The notes beneath the pieces are model-generated. The model worked only from the letters and a program-made list of their open reading frames with translations. It did not search any database and had not been told where the DNA came from. DNA of 26,890 nt, taken from positions 1 to 26,890 of the forward strand of contig UZAE01012866.1 in the NCBI GenBank assembly GCA_900617975.1, written 5' to 3'. Source of the stretch: Rodentolepis nana. Lineage: Eukaryota; Platyhelminthes; Cestoda; Cyclophyllidea; Hymenolepididae. Each line of letters opens with the position of its first letter. The first letter of the stretch is position 1. The position numbers and the translations under genes are program-made. Below are positions 1 through 10,100 of this stretch, piece after piece.

Positions 1-1365
1 GGGGGGGGGAGGGGAGATAGGTGGTATTTCAAGATCCCATTCATGAAAGTTAAGATCTCTATTTGCGATTGGTACCTCTTTATCTTTAAAGTATTAATTT
101 TCGAACCAACCATCAACTGCATGTGCGTTAGTTAAGCAGAAGGAACAAGGGCTATGGGCCATTTCAATTTGAACACCCTGGGTTGATGGCTTAGAAGTCC
201 ATATGCGTCATATGTTTGCAGAGATGTCACTGGAGGAATTGTTGGTTATCCAATTTAAGTAATCAGTCTCATAGTTGTTATAATTGTTGCAAAATTACTC
301 ATTATGGAAGAAAATTGAAAATAATTTATTGAAGGTAACTTCTAACATTAGTCCCCTTTGTGCAAATGGAATTACAATGTCCATAGGTACCTAAATCCTT
401 AATTTTGGTGAATGTTAATAATCTTGATACCTTGGGATAGTTTTTGGGTTAAAACGTTGACTGATTTGTCTCTCTCTCTCTCTCAATGAAATTGAGCTAG
501 AAGACTATTCATCCCACTGTCAACTAGAAACAAAAGACTGTGTTTGAATGATTTGATGATCTCCGTAAGGCTATGAAACTGGACCATCTGAGTTTTCGAC
601 AGAGTTAGAAGTATGAAGTGTCAATGATATGGCGATACTTTACACCTCGAGTTGTATAGCAGACCGAATAAATGAAGCCACTACTTAATAAATTTGTAGA
701 AGGTGTGCGCCGAAAAATAACGCCTTGCGTCTGTTTGAAGTGAGAGCATAAATTTCATAAACCCATATTACACTGAAATTTTATCTGCTGTCTAGGTTAT
801 CACAATTTCCTTAGCGTTTATGGTATCTCAGCCATAAAATTCTTTGACCTAAAGACAAGTGACTAGATTGCGTAGCCACCTAATCCCTAATTGCTGTAGG
901 AATATTCGCATACGCTACATAATTAACCCTATAATATTGAATATATTATAGGATAGGTGAATGGATGTCTGGCAAGATGATCACAGGAACAGTTGACTCG
1001 AACAGTCATAAGATTGGTGAGAATACGGAAAGGCTTTATCTCTTTGGCAGAAGATTTTTTGGGTCAAAAACTTATTGCCAATTTTTAAGTCTGAAAGGCC
1101 CAACGCAAAGTGGAAAAATCAATAATAGCCCAATTTTGAAAAAATAGAGTAGCCGCCAAGTTTGATGTCGCCATTCCTACATTTCCTAAATTAAGGCAAT
1201 TCTACCTCTTGTCGACATATAAACATTTGTATCGGCTGCTTTCGTGATTCAAAAATCTTAAAATATTATTATTTAATATTAAATAAATATATATTATCTA
1301 TTAAAATATGGGATCCTCTTTTTGATCTTCTACTAACGATGCCACGTTAGTTATGATCCAGTGAC
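1..1365. other. Non-coding, no gene seen
   Basis: AT-rich DNA with short chance ORFs only, a G-run at 1-9, the TC microsatellite and a very AT-rich patch at 1255-1310. Confidence 0.7.
469..484. repeat. (TC)n microsatellite
   Basis: Sixteen bases of TC dinucleotides in otherwise unremarkable AT-rich DNA. Confidence 0.9.
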
Positions 1366-1682
1366 ATTTATTTATTTATTTCAAATAGTAGGCATTTTGT
1401 TAGTTATTATTAGCCCTTTAGCTGACTACGGGCTTCACAGAGGGGAGGAATATCAAAGTGAGAAAGAGTCGAGAGGGGGAATAGAAGAGTAACTCACAGG
1501 TGTAAAAGAGACAAAAAGGAAGACATAAAGGTAGAGAAAAGGCTAAGGTGAGTACTATAGAAGTGGTCGAATATGACATGGAGACGGATCATAGTAGTTT
1601 GAAGTCAGAAGTTAACTGTCGGTTTAAAGACTTTTTTTGTCGTATGAGTAACCGTTGCTCAGGAGGTAAGTCTATCACACCC
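1366..1682 (-). mobile_element. SINE-like element, copy S1 (about 317 bp)
   Basis: Read on the minus strand, it begins with the shared head (GATAGACTTACCTCC), contains the single GTTGACTTCTGACTTC segment, and ends with GGGCTAATAATAAC and an A-rich AAATAAATAAAT tail. It is clearly alignable with the copies at 8710, 22927, 23733 and 24694. No clear target-site duplication was found, so this is probably an older insertion. It has no coding capacity. Confidence 0.82.
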
Positions 1683-4600
1683 TCCTCACCCATTATTTTA
1701 GCATTGACCATATTGATTTTTGTTAAAAACTAGAAATTTGTACAAGGAAACTGTGTGTAATTGGAACATAGGTATATTACGAACATTCAATTTAATTGAC
1801 ACATTAGTTGAAGCCTTCTATCCATAGTAGTGACATAGTAGTCGAAATCTGCACATCTGATAAGCCAGAGAATGCGGTTTCGATATACGTTGACTAAGTA
1901 CGTTAATCATGAGGGCTGAAAAAACATTTGAGTTTTCCAATCAAACGTGCTCAAGGTGATACTCCGTTTATTCAAGGTGAAGGTGGAAAAACGCGTTTGA
2001 CGGATTTTGACCTTATAGAGCTCGAATACACTCCACCAGCAAAATGCGTTGTTCTAGAGGAGATAAGATTTGAACCCTGGAAGTTATTGTTAATTAACAT
2101 TAAAATAAAAAAAATATTTTCGAGTTCTGATAAAGGTAGGTTATCCGAAATCAGCACAACGCGTTTCTCTTCAATGAAGAGAAATTCTTTACTTGTATGA
2201 CATATCCGTATCCAATAGATAGAGAAACTCCCAGACAATCAAAGCACATCTAGTAAAACTTTCCCATTTCAAGGGACATTTGTTGCCACTTCAAAAGCGG
2301 TTTATTTTTTGGTTATCTTGATTTTAATACTACAAGAAACGTGTTTTTATTTAAACGTGCTCATCAATTAATGATAAAGATACCACCAAAAAGACTATTG
2401 AATGCATGGCCCATTGTAGTCTTAGCAAAATTTTATGAGGCTATTACTAATGTTTCTATAGTTCGAAATTTAAGAAAAAAACACGTTATACTGCTCTATT
2501 TATGCCCTTTATGCAGAATTACTTTAAACCACATAAAAAGCACTGAGCTAGGAAGCTAGCAAACATAATTTTCCTTTTTTCTAACACTAGAAATTCGTCC
2601 ATTGTCAATCCACGTAAGTGGGTGCGTGCATGCGTGCGTGCAGGAATGCCCGCTTGTGCACGGGCCAATCAGCGCCCGTTTGAAATTGCGAGTGTGCGAC
2701 CTTGGTCTGAGACAACACGTGTGGGGTCGCTCTGTCCGCTCAGACTCCCAATTCGACCCCCTTTGGCCGCTCGGCTTTACATGAACATTATTTCCTCATC
2801 TGGACTCCAGTCTAGACTTTCTTCAATTTGGATTTAAATCTTCTCATTGTATGTTCGACATTTTTATTCCTAATTTTGTTAAAATTAATTAACCTTAATG
2901 CCATGTTTTTGAAATACAGGATTTCTAAATCTCCACTCCTCCCCCCCTTTACTCCGGGTAGCTATAATTTGAATAAAATGGTGTTTTTTTAAATAGCAGT
3001 ACATGGGAGAATTAAATCCTTCCAGGAGAAAGTGCTTGCTCCAATTGCACAGACTTTCCGGTTGAAGGGTTGTATCTTATCTGAGGAGGATTTTCTAATT
3101 AAAAAATTCACGTTTTCTAGAAATGCTATCATCTACGAGAAGGCTTCACTAGAAGCAAGATTTTCTAACTATACTTAACTAAGATGTGGAGGGAGTATGA
3201 AAGTTGGTTACTTCGCCTTACAGAAAACTTTACGTGCTCTTTAGAAATCCAATTTGGTTAGACTTGAAGTTTAACGCTAGCAGTTGTGCCTTTCATAGAT
3301 GTGCATGCATTTCTTGGGAGTTTATTGGATTTCTATAACTGTGAGCATCGTCGAACACATCTTAGAGCAAATATGGAAAAAACGGGAAGTTTCTATTTCG
3401 AAGAATTTATACTCCTTTCCATCTACTGCTCCTTTCTGCTACACACACGAGCACTAGCGCTGGGATAAAATAGCGTGAGTAGTAGTACACAAAATTAATT
3501 TATTTATTTACATTTTCACCTACTGTTGCGTTGTTTAAATCGATGAAATCTCGGAGTGGAGTAAAGGCAATTTTTTTCTATTGCGTAGTTAAAACCATTT
3601 TGCTCAAATTGCAGTCCAACTCTACTGCCATAATGCAATTCATTTTTAGATGCAATTTATTTTTTCCCCTAATTGAAGTCGAAATTTCGCAAAACTTTAT
3701 TGAATTTTATTCTTCCTGACATAACTTTTGATCGGAGAATTTGGTTGTTTTTGCACTCTCTCGGGTAATCTACTGGTCTTGGTGACTAATTATATATATT
3801 TTTGTTGAGAAAAGTCCCGACTATAATTTAGCTCCTAACGGATCTCTGTTTTCTGAAAACTTAGCTCATTCTCCACGTTTAATTAACATTTATGTTGTTG
3901 CAACTGGGAAGACTCGACTCGGAGTAAAATATGTCAATTGGAATGAAATTACGGGGCGATGATTTAACTCTTATGCCAACTACTTTCCACCTGACAGTAG
4001 TTTTTGTACCCAACTTTTACTCATTCTCTCTCTCCCACCCCACCCCTCTCATTAATAATTCGCTTGTAAAATCACCAAATGGAACCCCAAACACTATTTT
4101 CCAAATATTTCATCAATAATACAACCGAATTTTATCCCACGCCTAATCATGTTCAAATTTTAATTGAGTTTACTTTTTTTGAATTTAATTTAAGTAAAAT
4201 GAGGAGACCAACATTCCTCATATTTTACCCCTTAGTGGTGATTTATTTAAAGTTATTTGTAAATTCCTTTCACTTGAGTGCCAATTTCCCACTGAATTAT
4301 AGCCCAATGCTTTGTTCAATCTATGACTTGGAAATGGCTTCTGTTGCAGTCCCAAAAAACAGCTCATTTATCTACTGACATAATCACTGTACTTTAGTTT
4401 TACAATTGAAATTTCAAATTTTCTTCTGCACAAAGTATATTTTTATGACTTCTTCATGTATTTCACATATACATTTACTTACTTGCTTCATTGGCTGGTT
4501 GTTAAATTGCCCGTAAAAAGTTGGCAGTTGCCTTTGGCCTACATGACACGGAATTCCTCCCTACCCCCTCCTTCTCTCCCACCAAAAAAAAATTTGGGTG

Positions 4601-6155
4601 GTCGTTCTGACGCTATATATTTGTGACACATTTCGTGACCTCATATTAAAACCGTTTTTTTCCTTGCGAATTTAATAGGTCAATCTGAGTACAGAAGTTC
4701 AGAACTCTATCTCATGCCATTTTATCCTAAATTTGCCTCATCTAACTCCAATTTGCAGGAGGTTTTTTTGTTTCGAAGAGTGAATTTGACTTCACTCACT
4801 TAGTCCCTTTCCCAAAATTTGAGGTTAGGGGGGAGGGAGATGGAAAGTTGAAATCATTTAAAACAAACTCGATTTCGCGGTGTGCGACCACATCAATGGA
4901 AACCGACTGCCACCCAAACAGAATATGGATTAATTTAAGTTGAGCTAAACCGAACTCAAATGTTCTCCCTTTAATTAGGATGAAATTTAATTTCTTTGAG
5001 ATTGGTGATATTTAATCATTATTTACTTTCCAAAATTACCTATTTAACTTTAAAAATCAAATAAAAAGAAAATTAATTAGCTTATTAAAAATATAGTCAT
5101 TTGGAATCAAAAGAAGCGCTAGTCCTGAAATCAGGCTTTCGACGTAGTTTCATTCATGATTAAGCCCAACCCCCCCCCTCTTCGCCCAAATGTCCTGAAA
5201 GTCTCCGTTCCTTGCGATTGTTGTGTGCATTCGATTGAATGGTAAGTAGTCTAAAATTAAGGCGAATATTGGTTCTCAATATTACATTTGCACTTTCTTC
5301 AACTCATTTAGGGCAAATTTTCTTAAAGAGAGGGTATTACTCGAATTTACCAAGTTTAGCTTTAAACAACCATTAGTTGTTGTAAACTAGCTAAATTTGT
5401 TCTTCAATCTATTGCACTTTTCTAGCCTGGCATTTTGCGCAATAAGATCTACAGAGCCCTGTTGTTCTATCTTCTTTCGATCAGTTTTGAACTTCAGGTT
5501 GTTAGTTGTCTGCAAATCGACGAAATGGGGAGTTTTTATGCCGAGAAATTCATATTTAGCTATATCAACAGGTACGGTTGGTTGTGTTCCTTGAATGTAT
5601 TCTGTGAGTATCCAATAATTCGTGTCTGACCTTGTGAACGCGCATCTTGACCAATACACTTTATTCAATGTGTAAATTCTGTTTTACCAAAGCAATATTA
5701 TTTTTTTCAAATTTTTAGACATAAGGAAAAAGCGGGACTTGCAGGCCAGTAGAGAGGTCCTAAACGGATTTTAGTTTAATTATTAATTTAGGCTATTAGA
5801 AGAACCCAACTTTGTTAGATTTTTAGATTCAAGTTTTAAGCAATTTTCCTCGCTCCGCATTTCAAAATTCAAAATTTAATGGCTGATTTTCGGAGATGTC
5901 TGCGGTGGCCCAATGCTCATTAGACTTAATTAGAATGTTTTTTTTCATCCCATTTCAATACACTTTTATTCTAATGATCAAGATGTTGTCAGGGCAATAT
6001 TAGCTCCTACAACTTCAGCATAGCAGAGCAAACTAGAGAACGTCCTTTACTCAATATCGATTTTCTTCTGAGATAAAAAATTTTGATGCCTATTAATTAA
6101 CTTGCTGACAAGCTTGCATTTACAATCAAAAAGATAAACCTAACAGAACTTTTTT
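1683..6155. other. Non-coding upstream region, no gene supported
   Basis: It holds the GC-rich island (2605-2790), a 21 bp palindrome (2164-2184) and several C-runs (2938-2948, 5169-5178). ORFs of up to 99 codons are AT-rich and composition-driven. No domain, splice-consistent exon or RNA gene could be recognised. Confidence 0.65.
2605..2790. promoter_or_regulatory. GC-rich island with CCAAT and E-box-like motifs
   Basis: A stretch of about 185 bp is far richer in G+C and CpG than its surroundings. It contains GGGCCAATCAGCGCCCG (CCAAT/NF-Y-like) at about 2659-2675 and CACGTG at about 2716-2721, preceded by a GTGCGTGCATGCGTGCGTGC microsatellite. It could be a promoter for a non-coding 5' exon of the downstream gene or for an unseen divergent transcript. 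It could also be a fragment of another repeat. No TATA element or ORF clarifies which. Confidence 0.25.
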
Positions 6156-6204
6156 ATTTTCGGCTTATCGTTTAGATCCACCTAGCTATTCACATCATGG
6201 AAGT
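6156..6204 (+). promoter_or_regulatory. Candidate 5' UTR splice acceptor and leader of the protocadherin gene
   Basis: A T-rich tract runs into GTTTAG at 6170-6175, 29 bases before the start codon. It could be an acceptor for a non-coding first exon or, if the organism trans-splices, for a spliced leader. No upstream exon or promoter could be identified. Confidence 0.4.
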
Positions 6205-6208
6205 ATGA
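6197..6208 (+). promoter_or_regulatory. Three-codon upstream ORF overlapping the start codon
   Basis: ATG-GAA-GTA-TGA lies in the +1 frame relative to the main start, and its TGA overlaps the main ATG as ATGA (6205-6208). If 6197 is in the mRNA, this tiny ORF could lower initiation at 6205 or allow reinitiation at 6205 or 6223. It is seen directly; its effect is inference. Confidence 0.35.
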
Positions 6209-7146
6209 CTTCCAAATCAAAAATGCAGACGATTATTCTACTACTCCTTGCAATCCTCCAGCACACATCTGCCTGCAAGTATCTCCGGACAATTCAAATT
6301 TTGGAGACCAATGCACTGCAGAGATCCAACCCTTCCACATACATTCCATCCCTACCTGGAATTGCTCAAGAAGTCTCGGTTAATTTGACTAAACTCTTCC
6401 AAGCTGAACTCTCTATATCAACCGAAGAGGCTCAACAGGCGGTAATCTTTTTCACTGACGCAACAGAAAGTCGGCCCTTTGTAATTAAACAGCTCAAGGA
6501 TGGTTCTCGGATCCTCACCAATGAGATGGCCATAGATAGAGAAGAGATTTGTGACCCTTTCAAGTACCCGCATCATGCCGCTGTCTCCCAAAAATGCTGT
6601 GGAAAGGAAAGAGGCGATGGAGAATACAAGAAGAATTCCTTCAACCCACAACTTGATTTTAACTGCTGTGTCTTTCTTGGTATAACTGTTGAAGGTTACG
6701 GCGCTTTCGCTCTTCGAATCGATGTGGTAGACGTAAATGATAACATTCCCAGTTTCAGTATACCACCAGAAGCAACCCTAGGACACGTTGGAAAAGACAA
6801 ATCGGCGGTAATCAAAATTGACGAAAACACCTCACAAGGAACTATTATTCCTCTGCCCCAAGCGTTTGATTTGGATGAAGGGAAGAATAGTGACCTCCTA
6901 TTCCGTGTGGAGAAAGTCAGTCCCCTGGCAGCTTGGGAACAACACTTCAAACTGCTGTCTGGTCCTGAAGACAGTTGTGTCACCTATTCTCTCACAGAAT
7001 CACGAAATCGGGATAACAGTTTCCCTGCTCTCTGTCTACTTGGCACAATTGATCGAGAGACGGTTCCTGGGTTCACTTTCGATCTTGTCGCAAGAGATCA
7101 AGGGGATCCTGTAGCCCTTTCAACTACTCTCTCAATGTCTATCTCC
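6205..7146 (+). CDS. Exon 1: signal peptide, EC1 and most of EC2 (residues 1-314)
   Basis: The ATG at 6205 opens a 314-codon exon that ends in phase 0 at a GTAAGT donor (7147). Residues 1-23 form a signal peptide: Lys at 4 and 6, a Leu/Ile-rich core at about 9-18, and a likely cleavage after TSA before Cys24. Met7 (6223) would give a shorter but equally good signal peptide and has an A-rich start context, so the exact start is uncertain. EC1 has DREEIC at 111-116, then a long Cys-rich insertion (C116, C131, C132, C154, C155) with RGD at 136-138, and DVNDN at 176-180. EC2 has IDEN at 205-208, DLDEG at 222-226, DRE at 283-285 and DQG at 298-300. Candidate N-glycosylation sites are N60 (NLT) and N208 (NTS). 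Confidence 0.9.
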
Positions 7147-10100
7147 GTAAGTTTCTTCCATTTTATTCGGTTTAATAGTTAGTTTTATCATTTTTTACCC
7201 AGTAAATTGAGTTAGGGCTGGCATAATTAAATAAGCTTTGCAAGGAGAATTGAGAAGGTTAGCACCTTAGTTGATCAGTGTTCCTGATTGCTGCTGCTGC
7301 AGCTGTTGCTACGTATCTGTCCCAGGAGGGAAAGAAGGAGGCGATTGGAATATGGTGTGGATGCGCGCATGCATGAAGAAACATGCTGTTCCTCATCACT
7401 TATTAATCAGCGAAGGGTGCACTCAAACTCTTCACGTTTCAGTTATTTTTGTTGTTGTGGCGATGCCATTCCTTTCTTAAAGCCTTGTGATTCTTATTTA
7501 GTTAATTCAGTGCAAGACCCAAGAAGTTATTAAAGATTTGAAAGATTCGGCCACTAGTAATTTCAGCGCTTATTTTGGAAACCCCCACCCCCCTATGTGA
7601 CTTACAGGAGGAAATGAAGTTGACCTACCTAATTCGGTGTTCAGCCCTAAAGGCAACAACAGAAACCCAGAGATAGTGAGAAGCCAGAAGTCAACTAAGG
7701 GGTTAATAATAAATGTCATAAAGCATGTCATTTGACATAATGCTTTTAGGAAAAAAACGCCACGATTAAATTAGAAGAAGCGTTTGCAAGCAGTTGGCAA
7801 AAGTGGGGGAAAGGTATCATAGAACAGCTCTCAAGAGAAACCTTCTTTCAATTACACCTCTTGCCGATCAAAATGAGCTAAAGGAATTTGTTACCCACTG
7901 CACTGAGTGTGCTCTAATGAGTATTAATGCCGTGAGAACTGGCTTGGGAGAGGTGGATTTTGACCTCTGCTCCACCAGCCTATCAGTTTCATGCAGAAAA
8001 CATTTTCGACTGTGCACCCTGGATAGAAGAGTAGCGTCGAAGAGCCTTCCCAGTGAGAGCGTGTAATTTTGTACCTATTTTGTTTTAAAAAAATTAACTC
8101 AACTAGGACAGTTAGGCATTCTGTTAATATATGCGTCGATTTCACCACCTCTTATTTCACATATGAGTATGTACTGAAATCATAATATAAATAAGTCGGT
8201 TGTTAAAAGCCTTATATTTCCTTATAAATGAGTTATTTGAGTAGAGGAATGAGCATGCTAAGTCACCTTTTTTGCCAACCAAAGGTTGTGCTCCGAAGGA
8301 AGGGCAGTCAGATTCGCTTTCACTTAGCAACAATGATGTACTTATCTTATTAAGCATCAACCTTTGAATTTTTGGCACTCTCTTCCGGCTACGCCCATTA
8401 TTGTTTTAACGCCTCAGATAAGTAGAAGAGTATTTGCTCTTACCGAATCCATCTAATTTAATAAAATGCCAATCTTCACTTGTGTGTGTGTGTGTGGGTA
8501 ATTTTGTTACCTGTGTATCCAGAACACGACGTTCACTACGTATCTAGGTGTGTTTTTATTGAGAAAAACAGCTGAGTGTTCGGACTTCAAAGGGGGTTTT
8601 AAATAAGAAGAGGATCCGGAGTATCTGGTCTCTGAGTCCCTCTTTTATGAGAGGAAAAATTTCTATCATAAGAAACACCCAAATCGAAAATGCAAGCAGT
8701 AGCTATAAAGTTTATTTATTTATTTCAAATGGCAGGCATTTGATAGTTATCATTGGCCATTTAGCTGACTTCGGGCTTCACAGAGAGGAGGAGGAGGGAC
8801 AGCAAAGTAACAAAAAGTCGAGAGTGGGGAGACAATAATGATTCACAGATGTAAAAGAGACAGACAGACGGACACGAAGACAGAGAAAAGGTGAGGTGAG
8901 CACTGGGGAAATGGAAATGGTAGAATATGACATTCAGTGGTAGTTTGAAGTCAGAAGTCAACTGCAGGTCAACAGACTTTTACCGTATGAGTATACATTG
9001 CTCATGGTGCACAACGTAGAGGTAAGTCTATCACTCACTCACACTTGCCAAAAGTAGAGTGTACAGAACTTTCACTCTCAGTATTTCACATTTATCGACC
9101 TTAGTCCAAATTCACTTTAAACGATTCCGGAGAAATTGCCAAGGTTAGAAGAACCTTTAGTTTCTCGAGTTTTCTTAAGAGTGTCTTTAAATTATTTGCG
9201 CATTTTGGATTTTTTCGTGAATAATTGAGATGACCGTCTGTGGAAATCGCTGGGTACTATGCGTACGTAGATATAGAGTTGGAGGCTATTAGTTTAGTGG
9301 CAACTTACCTACCCGATTGCCTAGCACGCCACTCAAAATTTAGTTTGTTTTAATTTTTAATAATGTGAATTAAATTTAAAATTCATAACCTAATGTTTCG
9401 ATAGCACCATTAAAAAAATTAAATTGGGAGGTTTATTAGTTTAAATTTTTAAAATTTTCATAATAATTGAGATAATTGGGATTGCTTAACATCAAACTAA
9501 TTCCTACATTCACATTTTATTCAATTTTTCTTCAAATTGATTTTACTTTGTTTTCAGTAGTACCTAAGTTACCGTTTTATTACTTTAAGGTCATAGATGA
9601 AAACGACAATGCACCGACCTTTAAGCAAAAGGATTTCAAAGTTTTTGTGAAGGAGAACGAGGTCGGCAAAACTCTGGTTCACCTTCATGTTACAGACCTG
9701 GATGCTGGCGAGAATTCTCAATTAAGTTACCACCTGAGACCGGGGAACCATTTAATAGCCAATCAGAAGCCTTCGGCAGACTTCCTTCAAATGCATATTC
9801 TTGCTTCGCCAGCAGTGGACGGAGTTGTTCTACGGTTGATTCAACCCCTGGACTACGAAGCTGTCAGCTCGTTTGACTTTGAGGTAGTGGCTCAAGATTA
9901 TGGAACTCCACGGCTTGCTTCCACAGCAACAGTGTCTGTTGAGGTCTTAAACACAAATGATATGCCTCCAGTCATCAGATTTTTCAACAAGGGCAATCTT
10001 CTCAACTCCGAATATGCCAGCATTGAGCGCGAAGAGGATACGGATAACCACTTGCCTAAAGTCATTTGTCATGTTCACGTCTACGATCAAGATACTAGCT

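Larger units (their letters stand above)
7147..9589 (+). other. Intron 1 (phase 0)
   Basis: This 2443 bp intron has GTAAGT and TTTAAG borders. It holds a SINE fragment (7677-7738), a TG microsatellite (8481-8496) and an antisense SINE copy (8710-9036). Otherwise it is AT-rich with no coding signal. An open stretch at 7794-8066 resembles no known domain. Confidence 0.88.

Noticed and set aside
2066..2080. tRNA gene or SINE on the minus strand, from a good B-box (GGGTTCAAATC)
   Set aside because: No A-box, acceptor stem or cloverleaf could be built upstream of it.
4079..4378. 99-codon plus-strand ORF
   Set aside because: Phe/Leu/Asn-rich translation expected from AT-rich non-coding DNA.
5387..5668. 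93-codon minus-strand ORF
   Set aside because: Composition is not absurd, but there is no recognised domain, other frames are also open here, and no flanking exon fits. A protein search would settle it; I could not run one.
7794..8066. 90-codon ORF in intron 1
   Set aside because: No domain, no splice logic linking it to neighbouring exons. It could be a decayed transposon piece, but nothing shows that.
9476..9589. Alternative start of exon 2 as a separate gene at 9476
   Set aside because: The lead is AT-rich intron sequence without a signal peptide of good form. Cadherin homology begins exactly after the acceptor at 9589 and continues exon 1 in phase.
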